This document shows, one piece after another, positions 1 to 10,832 of a DNA stretch of 64,000 bases. The DNA lies in NCBI GenBank assembly GCA_963575645.1, contig OY754467.1, positions 3,782,001-3,846,000 of the forward strand. The letters are read 5' to 3'. The translations under genes were made by a program, and so were the position numbers. The notes below the pieces were generated by a model. It saw nothing but the letters and a program-made list of their open reading frames with translations, did not search any database and had not been told where the DNA came from. Numbering within the stretch: position 1 is the stretch's first letter; the number at the start of each line of letters is the position of its first letter. This DNA is from Xanthostigma xanthostigma (taxonomy: Eukaryota; Arthropoda; Insecta; Raphidioptera; Raphidiidae).

Positions 1-162
1 ATGTGGGAAACTTCTATTTAAAGAAAAACTCCTTAGAAGTAGAAATTGCTAAGGCTTGTTTGAAACTATAAAGTTTAGAAAAAAAAATGTTTTACCAAAA
101 CTTTCTTGAAAAAATAAATAGAATAATTATCCGTTATGAAAAGTAGGTACCATTATTATATA

Positions 163-832
163 AAAAATTCCAGCCAATCAGGCGACGGAACCATTCCAAC
201 TTCAAAAATGTTGACATTTGATTATAAGAAAATAAAATTTTTGATATCGTGTGAGGTGACGCGGGTAATAGCTAGTATTCAATATGATATTAACTATTCG
301 TTGCCATGGTTACCTACATAGTATGTTCCACGTCATGTAAAAATTAATCAAAGCATGCCTATAACCAGTTTATTTCTGACAGATACATAAAACAAAAGAG
401 CGGCTGATTTTTTTTTATTTTCAAAATATTTCCGAAACTATAAAGTTTAGGAAAAAATTTTTTGAACAAAACTTTCTTGAAAAAATAAATAGAATAATAA
501 GCCGTTATTAAAAGTATACCATTATTATATAAAAAACGCCGTTTTAGCATATATCTCTTCTGCGCATGCGCTGATTTTCCCCAAAAACAATAGGGCTCTT
601 CATATTTGCATATTAAACATCCTCCCAAAATTTAGTTTCAATCCGCTCATCCGTTTGACCTGTATCGTATTCACAGCCAAACAGACTAACAGACGCACAG
701 AGTTTTTCCAAAAATATATTTTTTGGATTCGGGGGAGCTCAAAACGAAAAGATATTGCAAAATTTTTGAAAAGTGATTTTTGACCTAAACTAGTACCATT
801 CCTCACTTTGCGTGGGAATGGTACAAATGGGC
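163..832 (-). mobile_element. Family X DNA-transposon-like element, full-length copy 1
   Basis: Near-complete reverse copy of the element at 58465-59126. One end carries AATTCCAGCCAAT next to CCATTCCAACTTC. The other carries the ATGGTACTAG block and a variant of the CCATTCCAACCCACAAG end. The two ends share only the short inverted motif ACCATTCCAAC. No transposase is visible, so it is non-autonomous or decayed. The superfamily is unknown to me. Confidence 0.75.
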
Positions 833-926
833 GAGTAAAAAAATAACTACAAATTTTTATCCAAACTGGCAGACAAGATTATGATATAAATAAAATATTG
901 TAAAAAAAAAGTATCCCTGGATTAGC

Positions 927-1066
927 AATTGAAAATTAATAACAGCAGAGCACTTCTCAACATTTTACCAATTCAACTCGCTAGTGTGGAGTGGTAGGTA
1001 CTCCCCACTGGCGGGGTTGAAATGGTAAAATATTGAGAAGTGCTGTGTTGTTATTAATTTTCAATA
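927..1066. mobile_element. Short hairpin MITE
   Basis: Two inverted arms of about 55 bp, each reading ATTGAAAATTAATAACA and then AGCACTTCTCAA towards the centre. They surround a GC-richer loop of about 35 bp at 981-1013. Arms match with a few mismatches. There is no coding sequence. This is a typical fold-back MITE; its family is not recognised. Confidence 0.75.
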
Positions 1067-1958
1067 ATCACATTCGTTAGTAAATTCTAGACCGACACCA
1101 CGCTGATAAAATTCAGCTGCTCGTCACGAACATTATTTCAACATATTATTTATATGATAATATAATATGCATTCACCTATACGGAAACCGTACAGACCTC
1201 CAAATATAATATTCCGTGTAATATATAAAACACACCCCTTGTTAATAATAAGGTAGCAATGCGCAAGCAACATATCGAAATATCACACATGGTTCCGCAA
1301 GCAGAGGCTGTGTTGCGCTTATAGAGGTTAGGGGTGCTCGTGCCAAACCACCGAGCTCTATATTAAAAATAGAGCTGTGTAATATTTTATTTAAGGCTGG
1401 TTGAGGCGTATTCCGCGTATTTCTTTTTAGGATTTTTTAGTAAATGGGGTGAATTGGCACGTAAGAAATCTTTCTTTTTAAGATACCAATTGATTTTTTT
1501 GGTTCGGACTTGCCGATTAACTGTCGGCCATGGTACAACATTTTTGAAAGGGCTCGACTTTGGCGCTCTCTGGACATTATTTAAAAAGTGAAAATTAAAA
1601 CAACAAATTTATTTTTGTACTTAAGAAGTATTATATAATATTGTAAGAAACGTTTTATATCTATATCTAATAAATTTGAATTTTTTTTTAGCCTTCTAAA
1701 GTGGACAACTACCTTAAGTAAAGGAGATTTTAGTCTTAGGAAGGGAATTAAAAAAATGTTTAAGTTACAGAGGTTTTTAACTTATCGAGGTTCTACTGTA
1801 TAAAGAATGTATCAAAACACACCTTTCTATTATATAGTACATTGACAGTTATACAATATTCTAAAAATATTGAATAAATCAATCTTGGCACATATACACG
1901 TGTAAATGTGTCTATGTATACAATTTTCTCTCCTTTCTCGCGCTCAAGGCTACTCTTA
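1067..1958. other. Unassigned AT-rich sequence
   Basis: No open frame of interest, no clear terminal repeats and no RNA-gene signature seen. Probably old decayed repeat or host intergenic or intronic DNA. Confidence 0.5.
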
Positions 1959-2303
1959 TCTAATACTAATATATAAAGCTGAAGAGTTTGTTTGTTTGTT
2001 TGGTTGAACGCGCTAATCTCAGAAACGACTGGATCGAATTGAAAAAAATTTTTTTTGTTGGATAGCCCATTTATCGAGGAAGACTATAGGCTATATAATA
2101 TCACGCTACGACCAATAAGAGCGGAGCATCAATGAAAAATGTTGCAAAATATAACTCAAAATTTGTCCGTCCGACAAAAACTTTTGAACGGTAACTTCGA
2201 TCATCATGAAATTTGGACACAACATTCATCTCGGTAAACTCGTGTTTTTCCCCCCTCCCCATTAGTTTTTTCGCACCCAGATGAAACCGGACGGAACCGC
2301 TAG
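1959..2303 (+). mobile_element. Helitron family B, non-autonomous copy 1
   Basis: Starts with TC after an A (TCTAATACTAATATATAAAG) and ends CTAG followed by T, the A^T insertion signature of Helitrons. Just inside the 3' end other copies carry a CCCGG/CCGGG hairpin. Here it is degenerate (ATGAAACCGG). The interior has the GTTTGTTTG run and a block shared with copies near 12.0, 42.3, 47.5 and 48.7 kb. No Rep/helicase gene. Confidence 0.8.
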
Positions 2304-2305
2304 TA

Positions 2306-2714
2306 TTTAATATTTCGTTGTTGGTTCTGTAATAGCTCTTATGTGCATAGTTGGCAGATTTTACGTTTTTTAGATGAAAAGATTCAGGAAACGGAGCTCT
2401 ATACACTAGTAACTCCTCCAAATTAATTTTACAGTAACCAACAAAGGGGAAAGTAACTTTTATGTGAAAAGTTGTATCAAATAATTCCTCCCATGCGCCA
2501 ATAGATCCAAAATTAACGTTAAATATTTTTTAAGAAAATACTTCGTCTTAATTAAACACGTATAGTGAAGATAAGTATGAATTAGTAATATACCTCTGAA
2601 ATTGCTAGTTCTCACCATCCATTGCTGAAATAACGACTTTTTGGCCTTTCCTGCAAATTTTACTTTTTGCACATAAGAGGTATTACAGAACCAACGACGA
2701 TTTACAGAATATTT
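2306..2714. mobile_element. Inverted-repeat MITE abutting Helitron B copy 1
   Basis: Inverted arms of about 40 bp (GTTGGTTCTGTAATA in the left arm, TATTACAGAACCAAC in the right) bound about 400 bp of AT-rich sequence. It begins within a few bases of the Helitron 3' end. No transposase and no obvious target duplication. Reading frames inside are not conserved in any other copy here. Confidence 0.55.
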
Positions 2715-3241
2715 CAAACAAATAGGTATGTCGCAGAAGAAGTTTTCACTTTAAAAAATCAAAAACTGCGCTCGATCGGCACTCTAGCACGTGCGCCCGG
2801 AGCTCTACGATCGTGTCAATGATGAAACACCAGTGGCAGCCATGTATATCGCATAAACACCTGGGACAGTGGTTACTCTAGCGGATCGGCAAGCCACGTG
2901 GCGCACTGCTAAGCTAATGTCGCCCTATCTCTCAACTCTACCTGTACAATGCAATAACACACACACGCACACGCACGCACGCACATAAGCTCGTGCGAGC
3001 ACACGGCCAGCATGCATATTATATATTATACTCGCAGCCGGTATGCCACACTTTCTGCCCGTCTTCCGCTACTAGACAAGCAGACAGACAGACAAGACAC
3101 TGGATATTGTGTGAGAGGGGTTCGTTCTGGATCGGATCTAGGTACCATATGCCTTCGTATGAATGCCATTAGTCCAGGTTATGATGAATTAAAAGTGCAT
3201 TGTTGCAGATGGGTATATCTGTGTTCACAAGTCAAAGTGGC
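2715..3241. other. Unassigned segment with CA/CG microsatellite
   Basis: Contains a microsatellite of alternating CA and CG dinucleotides at about 2957-2984. Otherwise no coding, RNA or terminal-repeat signal seen. Confidence 0.5.
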
Positions 3242-3245
3242 TTAA

Positions 3246-3946
3246 GGAGGTTGATGCGTTACAGTCCCATTCAAAAGTAAGTCGAATTCTAAACGGGAAC
3301 TTTTCCATAATAAATTTTTACAAAAGGTTATAAGTCGATGATACCAATAAATTATTGTCATAAAGCGATAAATAATTTTTTTTTTTAATATTAATTAATT
3401 ATTTCAGTATTTTACTTAATAGACTAACTTTTGAATTTTTTGTACAAAATTAGGTTAGAAAAAATAAATTTAAGTAAATATCTGTATTTTACATATTTTT
3501 TGCAGTAAATAATTAAAAAAAGAAATTAGAAGTAATAAAAATTAAAATTAAATCATTAAAAAGTTGAAAATTCAGTTAAAATTGTCAAGAATAAAAGTCA
3601 ATAATCGAAAAGTGCTAAGGTTTAATAATCTTTTTTATTGATTAAAAGTCTCCTAATTAAATTGGAAAAAATATTAAAATATGCGTAAGACATCGATGCT
3701 TTACATAGTTAGTTTTCGGAACTGCTGACATTATTTGGTTATTTGCAAAAAATTAAAATGTATCGTTTGCATGCTAGGTTGACATATTTTCCATAAGACT
3801 ACATGTAAAAGTTTTTTTTAATTTTTAACTTTATAAATCTCCTAATGATTTTGGATTTTTTACAGAAAATTTTGTCATAAAAAATTCTATGAAGAAAACT
3901 TTATTTCAGATTTTTTTCATTATCTTCGTAAAACGGATCAAACTCC
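3246..3946. mobile_element. TTAA-flanked MITE (piggyBac-like), copy 1
   Basis: Flanked by TTAA at 3242-3245 and 3947-3950. Terminal inverted repeats read GGAGGTTGATGCGTT on the left and AACGGATCAAACTCC on the right. The interior is about 700 bp, very AT-rich and has no open frame. Two further copies lie at 39996 and 44307. TTAA duplication is characteristic of piggyBac transposases, so mobilisation by one is inferred. Confidence 0.85.
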
Positions 3947-4139
3947 TTAAAGCGAATTTTTAATCACCTTCAGATAATATTTGTTACAATTAATCGATAA
4001 AAAAAAAGAATATTTGTTATTATTAATCGATTAAGAAAAAAAGAGTTCATCAGTTCGACGTGTATATTTTTATGTGTGATCGAAAAATTTCGGCACCATT
4101 TTGTTCAGAATGTTGACGGATAGGTACCATACCTATATT

Positions 4140-4350
4140 ACCTTCCCAACCCACAAGTGGTCAAAAATCACTTTTCAAAATTTTACAGTATCTTTTCCTT
4201 TTGAGGTCCTCCGAAACCAAAAAACATTTTTGTCTGTTTGTCTGTGAGCACGATACAAGTCAAACAGATGAGCGGATTGAAACCAAATTTTGGGAGGTTG
4301 TTCGGTATGCAAATATGAAGAGCCCTATTGTTTTTGGGGAAAATCGGCGA
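4140..4350 (+). mobile_element. Family X, truncated copy 2
   Basis: Matches the first about 220 bp of the family X consensus seen at 58465, including GTCTGTTTGTCTGTGA-like sequence and CCAAATTTTGGGAGG. It breaks off after the GGGGAAAATCGGCG block. Confidence 0.75.
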
Positions 4351-4659
4351 CAATATTTTGACGATTGCTAAAAAAAATATCAACAAAGTATAAAAGATCA
4401 TCAAAAATTTGACATAAGCCACTTTGCATCAATGTCCACTGATATGCACATTGCAGGCGTCTGCACAGTAGATACACTTACGATATTGCAATGTGCAAAG
4501 GAATTGGAAATGTTTCATTCATTATAAAATTCTACCATAACCTAAAAGATGTTTTATAACTTCAAAAAAATAACATGTGTAGATATTTGTTTCGTATAAC
4601 GTCAACTGGTTAAAGAGGAGAACCTAAATTCTAAAGAATATAGAGAAATCCACAAAATC
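4351..4659. other. Unassigned AT-rich sequence
   Basis: No gene, RNA or repeat boundary recognised. Confidence 0.5.
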
Positions 4660-5260
4660 AACAACCTTACGGTTAATAAATATAGTTTAAAAAAAAACTA
4701 AAAAACACGCTTTATATCGAACTAAAAAGTAAAAAATATTTTTTTTTAAATAAGCTTAAAACAATAATGAATGAAAAATACTAGTATTATTGTGAAAAAA
4801 GCGTGGGGCACCTTGTTCCACATTTTCGTACATCGAGCGCCCCACGCTTTTTTCACAATAATACTAGTATTTTTTATTCATTATTGTTTTAAGCTTATTT
4901 AAAAAAATATATATTTTTTACTTTTTAGTTCGATATACAGCGTGTTATTTAGTTTTTTTTAAACTATATTTATTTTCCACTTTTTAGTTCGATTTATTGT
5001 CAAAAATTTGTCGAAAAAGAAACAATTTTTTTTTCGGCGTGGACGGGATTAGAACCCACGACCCGTGATTCCGAGAGTTGACGTCAGCGAAGATCCGTGC
5101 CTTAGACCGCACGGCTAACCACTGTAGTTGCAGTGCTGGCATATTATACTACAGTAATAAACCACTTGCTGTAGGCCAAACGAAGGTTACAAACAAACAT
5201 ACATACATACCTACATGCATACATACAAACTTACAAGTGAAGTTAATATAAAGCGTATAA
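4660..5260. mobile_element. Composite hairpin element family A, copy 1
   Basis: A near-perfect palindrome occupies 4678-4980: arms of about 130-140 bp around a loop at about 4810-4838. It is followed by a spacer, a tRNA-like module and an ATACATAC-rich end that finishes AATATAAAGCGT. That end is the inverse of the AACGCTTTATATT end of copies 2 and 3. Arms contain the shared block ACTAAAAAGTAAAAAATA. No protein is encoded. Possibly a TIR transposon that captured a SINE head, or a SINE with a foldback tail. Confidence 0.7.
5036..5124 (-). other. tRNA-like module (SINE-type pol III head) in element A
   Basis: On the minus strand an A-box-like TAGCCGTGCGGTCTAAGG is followed about 55 bases later by a B box GGTTCTAATCC and CCGTCCACGCC. 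Spacing with an extended variable region recalls a type II tRNA (Leu or Ser). The 5' acceptor strand does not pair with the 3' end, so this is a derived pol III promoter, not a working tRNA. The same module recurs at 63862-63950. Confidence 0.65.
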
Positions 5261-5558
5261 AAATCGAGCATTGGGGACTCAAATTTAGATATTTATTGTA
5301 CAGGGTCTATTTTTAGGTATTTCTTAGGGACTCTACATAGGACCCTAGGATTAAAAAAAATACTAAGACGTATTCATATGTAAAATTTTGCGCAGAATCC
5401 GAATATGAAATTAAAAAGTATGGTTCCCATTTAAAATTTCAAAGTTGAGCCTTATGGGACCCATTTAGGGTCCTAGAGTCCAAAATCTACTTTCGCCATT
5501 CGATAGATAGGAAAAAGTTATTAAAAAAACGATTTTCACATTTTTAGTCCGGCTTACC
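5261..5558. other. Unassigned sequence
   Basis: Contains GGACTC/GGACCCTA-type short repeats but no recognisable element boundary or gene. Confidence 0.45.
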
Positions 5559-5730
5559 CGATAAGAAATAATAAGCTGTTCCCGGGACTTTTGAAACACT
5601 CTATATATGTCAGTGTTCTCTGCTCGGTCGTAGTTTGCTTCTCCGCAGTTTTAAACGAAACATCAGATGAAAACACCAATGAACCACGGCCTAGAGCCAA
5701 GTAGGTTTGGAACACACACAATTTCCATAT
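5559..5730 (+). mobile_element. Penelope-like promoter/ribozyme-like fragment (degenerate)
   Basis: A TATA-like CTCTATATATG is followed by a GTTT/AAAC stem and GAAAC, then CACCAATGAACCACGGC. The same order, with a better stem, is seen at 62333-62520, where the last block reads ACCAATGGACCACGGC. Penelope-like elements are known to carry hammerhead ribozyme motifs in their terminal repeats. Assignment to that class is an inference from this layout only. Confidence 0.4.
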
Positions 5731-5950
5731 TGTACGGAACGGAACTTGCAATTTCAAACTAAGCATTTCTGATAAACAATATAGACGTATCATATTAATA
5801 CGTATAATTTATTGATTTCTTTCGCCGTGTGTTGCACTGCATGATACATGATCTTGTTTATTTGTCGGGTTTCTCATATCCTCGACATTCACTCCTAATA
5901 TAATCTAAACACAGTCAACAGAACTTGTAGTGACTGGGGCAAACAATTTT
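5731..5950. other. Unassigned sequence
   Basis: No feature recognised between the Penelope-like fragment and family X copy 3. Confidence 0.45.
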
Positions 5951-6401
5951 TCCATTCCAACCCACAAGTGGGGAATGGTACTAGTTTTTAATCACTTTTC
6001 AAAATTTAACAATATATTTTCGTTTTGAGGTCTCCCGAATCCAAAAAACATATTTATGGAAAAACTCTGTACGTCTGTTTGTCTGTGAGCACGATACAGG
6101 TCGAACGGATTGAAACCAAATTTTGGGAGGATCTTTGATACATAAATTGAAGAGCCCTATTATTTTGGGGGAAAATCGGCGTATACGCATAAGAGATATA
6201 TGCTATAACTTTGTTCTTTATATAATAATGATATACGTTTCACAATGGTTTAATATTTTATTTATTTTTTCACGAAAATTTTGCCAAAACAATTTTTTTT
6301 CTAAACTTTATAGTTTCGGAAATATTTTGAAAATAAAAAAAATCAGCTGTTTTTTTGTTTTTAAGATCTGTCAGAAATAAACTAGTTAAGTATGCTTTGA
6401 T
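5951..6401 (+). mobile_element. Family X copy 3, left part
   Basis: Begins with the canonical CCATTCCAACCCACAAG end and runs to TTAAGTATGCTTTGAT at 6386-6401. There it is interrupted by an 857-bp insertion. The element resumes at 7259 with the same 16 bp. Confidence 0.8.
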
Positions 6402-6791
6402 AAATAAAATTATCGACCAATTTTTCAGACAGTATGAAAAAAATATAATTAATACATTGACGTTTCGATCCAGATTTGGACCTTATTCAGAAGTGATCTA
6501 AAAAATATAAAAAATAATGAATATTAAGTTTCGAATTAGTTTTTTTTATAAAATTCCTTCAAAATTATTAATATCAAAATATTATTATTTTTTCAATTTT
6601 TTGATATTAATAACTTTGAACGAATTTTATAAAAAAACTAATTAGAAACTTAATATTAATAATATTTTTTATATTTTTTAGATCAGTTCTGAAAAAGATC
6701 CAAATCCGGATCGAAACGTTAATGTATTAATTATATTTTTTGTAAATATATTGTCTGAAAAATTATTGGTCGATAATTTTATTTATTCAAC
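6402..6791. repeat. Fold-back with CTGAA-N-A ... GAAACGT motif in both arms
   Basis: Arms of about 190 bp meet near 6585. The left arm on the minus strand reads CTGAATA, a hairpin, then GAAACGTC. The right arm on the plus strand (about 6688-6720) reads CTGAAAA, a GATCC/GGATC stem, then GAAACGTT. These resemble degenerate hammerhead cores. Its outer ends pair as TCGACCAAT and ATTGGTCGA. Confidence 0.7.
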
Positions 6792-7120
6792 ACGCGTGAG
6801 TAATATGTAATTTCGGGGCCCTGCTAAACTCGGGAGAAATAATAAATTACTTCATGTTGACGCGTAGAGTGTAATAATGAATTTTCTGGACCAATAGAAA
6901 CTCAGTAGCAAGCCCAAGCGCGAAATAATGAAAAAAAACTGCACGCAGCTTCTGGACCAATAGGAACGTGGTAGGCGGTATTGTATATATGAAAACAGCA
7001 TCGCAATTCAGCGAAAGTCATGGCAATCTTATTGTGGGTACGTCAATCAATGAAGTGATTTATTATTTTTCCCTCTTTTATCAGGGCCCCGATTACATAT
7101 TACTCCTGCTAGTTGAATAA
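6782..7120. repeat. Inverted-repeat unit with GTAATATG/GGGGCCCTG ends
   Basis: Left arm has TTTATTCAAC, then GAGTAATATGTAATTTCGG and GGCCCTG. The right arm is its inverse, ending GTTGAATAAA. The about 250-bp core has no open frame. It forms part of the nested insert. Confidence 0.65.
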
Positions 7121-7258
7121 AGTATTATGTGCGACCATTGATCGAAGGAGAATATTCCACTCGCGTGCGTTTTACGCTCATGGAATCTTCTCCTTCTCTC
7201 ACTAGTCGCACAATATACTATTATTATGAAGAGTTCTAATCAGACGTTAATCAAAGAT

Positions 7259-7453
7259 TTAAGTATGCTTTGATTAATTTTTACAATCGACGTGAAATAA
7301 CTATGGAAACGACTTGCAAATATCACATTGAATACTAGCAATTACCCGCGTCACCTCACGTGAATCAGAAACTTTCATTTCCTTATTATACTATATCAAA
7401 TGTCAACATTTTGAAGTTGGAATGGTCCCGTCGCCCAATTGGCTAGCATTTTT
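7259..7453 (+). mobile_element. Family X copy 3, right part
   Basis: Resumes family X after the nested insertion and ends with GTCGCCCAATTGGCT, the conserved right terminus. Confidence 0.8.
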
Positions 7454-7498
7454 TACTCATGGTATATAGTGAAAGCCAGAACGTCAGTGTATTCTGAA

Positions 7499-8026
7499 CA
7501 GCGTTGCCAGACGTCCCGATTTTTAAATCAAAATTAAATGTCCCGCGCGGGACAGGCTCAGTTCCGCTTTTCGGGAATAACTTTAAAAGAAGTTAAATCT
7601 TCACAAAAATATCATGAATAAGTAATTCTTATAAATAATTATTCTCTTATTGTAAGTTGCAATTTGTAACACTCATTCCACAGACTATTGTTTGAAACGC
7701 CATATTTTTCTAATGAATAAAACTTTTTTGATTTTGATTTGTGTTTTTTTTTTTATTCTGAAGACGAATAAGACTCAACTATTTAACGATAGGGTAAATC
7801 TGATTTAAAATATTATATTTTTATTAAAATACATTTTCTATGGCTATTTTTGCTATCTATTGTCACGTAAACGTAATTTTAATTCAAATAAAAAGATAAA
7901 TAGGTATTTGAAAACTTCTTATTATATACGTTTTTTTACTATGTCCCGCTTTCGACGAAAAAATCCCGCTGTTTTCACTCAAAGAGTTCCAAATCCCGAC
8001 TTAGCAAAAAAAAACTGGCAACGCTG
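7499..8026. mobile_element. hAT-type MITE with perfect 8-bp target duplication
   Basis: Terminal inverted repeats are CAGCGTTGCCAG and CTGGCAACGCTG, exact over 12 bp. The flanks carry a perfect 8-bp duplication ATTCTGAA (7491-7498 and 8027-8034). Eight-base duplications and CAG-initial ends are hallmarks of hAT transposons. The 528-bp interior has GTCCCG motifs near both ends and no transposase. Confidence 0.92.
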
Positions 8027-8034
8027 ATTCTGAA

Positions 8035-8413
8035 TCTTTCCATTGGCTTGTCACCGCATATTGTCAAACCTGTGTTTTTTAAGGCACACTGGTTAGAACC
8101 ACCAGGCCGGTCAGGCATTGTACTATACTTGCAGCAGGCTTTTTATATTATCTGTTTGTGGTTTTAGAGCACGGCCACTGCAGCGAGGGTGACACGGTGT
8201 GTAATGTGGGGTCGCTCACCTCACCTCAACAGGACATAGACACTTCCTTTGCCTCGACCGGAGCCGGGTTTTTGGTTGCCGTATAGATCGGATATGGCCA
8301 CAGATCAGCCGCAACGCAGGGTAGAATTAAGCCACTAACAGTGTCCTTATTTTTTTAAGGTCATCAACTGATAGTGGGCCAAGTACCAACTCATATTTTC
8401 AATAAAAAAAAAA
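8035..8413. other. Unassigned, relatively GC-rich segment
   Basis: The stretch at 8160-8320 is richer in GC than its surroundings, but no splice-bounded or long open frame, tRNA or terminal repeat was recognised. Confidence 0.4.
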
Positions 8414-9007
8414 TTGGTTGTCTGTAAAGTCGGTTTACGGACGATAGTTTTACGTGATAACGTATTCCGTAATACATAACCTAAATTCTACATATAATAA
8501 TTATAATAATTCGAATCTATAATGATATTGCATCTTTCGCTTCAAATTTAGGTTAATTTTATTTATTTAAATTACTCACCATATAATATAATTGTTTTTT
8601 TTTAACTTTCTTTCTTTCGTATTTTTTATTTTAAGTCTCAAAGATTAGCTGTCATAATATTTATAAAACAATTGTTTCACTGTTTATAATATAAAATTCC
8701 AAAACCTACTTACAATATTTAAGTATTTTCATACGTCAAAAAATTGATTTTTATAATGATAAAATTTGTAAGAAAACGATTTTTTCGAGAGATGAGACCT
8801 AGCTAAAACGATTTTTTGCTCCCCAAAATCCCTTTTCAGTAAATTTCATCCAAATCGTTAGGGCCGTTTTCGAGAAAAGCACGCACAGGGTCAGGCGGAA
8901 CGTTACGCGTTAGGAACGTTACGTTACACTTTTTCGTGCATGCAGTCGGTGTTTTATCAATTTATAAGATTGGTGATTCATCAATTTATAAGACGTTATC
9001 ACGTCAA
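8414..9007 (+). mobile_element. Family E repeat, full copy 1
   Basis: Starts TTGGTTGTCTGTAAAGTCGG and ends ACGTTATCACGTCAA. A related ACGTGATAACGT lies about 45 bp inside the left end, so the ends are only partly inverted. Reverse copies sit at 17441-18020 and 18027-18179. The interior holds GGGTCAGGCGGAACGTTACG. No coding capacity. Class unknown. Confidence 0.7.
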
Positions 9008-9055
9008 AAAAGCAAAAATTAGATACAGATAAATAAACTGGCAAAAAAATTAAAG

Positions 9056-9180
9056 CTGAAAATTCGCTCTGGGAATCTTTAAAACTGTACAATCACAGAC
9101 TAAGTTACGATTTTAATTATTTGTATTAATTGAACTAACTTCTTTATAATTCATTAAAAAAACAACTCTCGCAGTATGTA
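9056..9180 (+). repeat. Dispersed repeat G, fragment 1
   Basis: Shares AAATTCGCTCTGGGAATC and TTACGATTTTA with fragments at 25797-26095 and 27084-27165. Short, non-coding. Confidence 0.6.
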
Positions 9181-9309
9181 GATTTTATAATCCGTTGCTA
9201 TATATACAAAGAATTTCGGTTTTGACATATATTATGAATAGATGCTATACTGTATATAGGCCAGTAAAATGAATATGATTTGACCTTAAATATTTCCACA
9301 AAATCGCAA

Positions 9310-10145
9310 AAGGGGAACGATCTACATTCTACATGAATAATAAGAATCTTATAGACTCTATAAAATTCTTATAGAGTAAGATCCCAGAGCCGCCAGACAC
9401 AACCTATTTTTAAATAAATGAAACCTTACGTTTTGAGTAGTGTTTTATGTACTTAGAGCGCTTGGCGTACCTCCATCATTGAGTCTGTGACAAATGTACA
9501 GGTACCAGGTGAGAAAGGTGAGTAAAAATAAGAGTCACTTAATTTAAATTTAAATGGCTGATATTTATATAGGTTTTGTAAAATATCACTATTCACTATA
9601 AATTAGTATCCAGTATCGCCAGTCACTTTCCGCTGAAAAATAGTCATAAAGCTCTCGCGCTCATACTAACAGCTGACTATTTTTTACATCTGGGGGGATG
9701 TTTGGTCATTACAATTTGTCTGGCTGTTGAAATATAATTTTGTAATAGTTATCTGAATAACATATATAAAAATCAAGCATTTGAAAATAAGTGAAGTCCA
9801 TTAATTTTTCTCTGAGCTTTAAAGCGTCTGTCAGAAGTTGTGGTCAGCGGAAAGTGACTCGCGATACTGGATACTAATTTATAGTGATATTTTACAAAAC
9901 ATATATAAATATCAGCCATTTAAATTTAAATTAAGTGACTCTTATTTTTACTCACCTTTCTCACCTGGTACCTGTACATTTGTCACAGACTCAATGATGG
10001 AGGTACGCCAAGCGCTCTAAGTATTTACATAAAACACTACTCAAAACGAAAGGTTTCATTTATTTAAAAATAGATTGTGTCTGGCGGTTCTGGGATCTTG
10101 GGCTATTATTATTGATCGTTCATTATAATGTAGATCGTTCCCTTA
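9310..10145. repeat. Long inverted repeat
   Basis: Left arm 9310-9643 and right arm 9838-10145 are inverted copies: GGAACGATCTACATT on the left, AATGTAGATCGTTCC on the right. They are separated by about 195 bp. Arms match well over TGACAAATGTACAGG and its inverse. The right-arm frame (60 codons) is only the mirror of non-coding left-arm sequence. Likely a large fold-back transposon. Confidence 0.75.
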
Positions 10146-10200
10146 AATTGCAGTTACTCTATAATATAGAATAACTGTATGGAGGCGCCACAAGCAACAC

Positions 10201-10832
10201 GTATAAAATCAGAGGTATCACTATTCTGACAGTGAATTTTACTTGAATTCACTATTCATGAATCAGAAGTCACTATTTCAAATAGTGATATTTTCAATCT
10301 TTCAGTTTTAGAGAGTAAATTTATTAGTGAAAATTCACTATTTCACTAAAAGCGACACGTATAAAATCAGAGGTATCACTATTCTGACAGTGAATTTTAC
10401 TTGAATTCACTATTCATGAATCAGAAGTCACTATTTCAAATAGTGATATTTTCACTCTTTCAGTTTTAGAGAGTAAATTTATTAGTGAAAATTCACTAAT
10501 TCACTAAAAGCGACACGTATAAAATCAGAGGTATCACTATTCTGACAGTGAATTTTACTTGAATTCACTATTCATGAATCAGAAGTCACTATTTCAAATA
10601 GTGATATTTTCAATCTTTCAGTTTTAGAGAGTAAATTTATTAGTGAAAATTCACTATTTCACTAAAAGCGACACGTATAAAATCAGAGGTATCACTATTC
10701 TGACAGTGAATTTTACTTGAATTCACTATTCATGAATCAGAAGTCACTATTTCAAATAGTGATATTTTCAATCTTTCAGTTTTAGAGAGTAAATTTATTA
10801 GTGAAAATTCACTAATTTGTTGTGAAAATCAC
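10201..10832. repeat. Tandem array, four units of 158 bp
   Basis: Units begin GTATAAAATCAGAGG at 10201, 10359, 10517 and 10675, exactly 158 bp apart and nearly identical. Each contains internal inverted motifs (TAGTGAAAATTCACTA, ATTTCAAATAGTGAT). The fourth unit diverges near its end. It lies next to the long inverted repeat and may be its expanded core or a local satellite. Confidence 0.9.

Larger units (their letters stand above)
6402..7258. mobile_element. Nested insertion in family X copy 3, with 16-bp target duplication
   Basis: Flanked on both sides by TTAAGTATGCTTTGAT (6386-6401 and 7259-7274), which is present only once in uninterrupted family X copies. The insert contains a fold-back (6402-6791), a second inverted-repeat unit (6782-7120) and about 140 bp of tail. 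A 16-bp duplication fits target-primed retroelement insertion better than a cut-and-paste transposon. Confidence 0.65.

Noticed and set aside
5036..5124. Functional tRNA-Leu or tRNA-Ser
   Set aside because: B box and A box are present, but the acceptor stem does not pair and the module is embedded in a repeated element.
10201..10832. CRISPR-like array
   Set aside because: Units are contiguous 158-bp direct repeats without spacers, in a eukaryotic setting.
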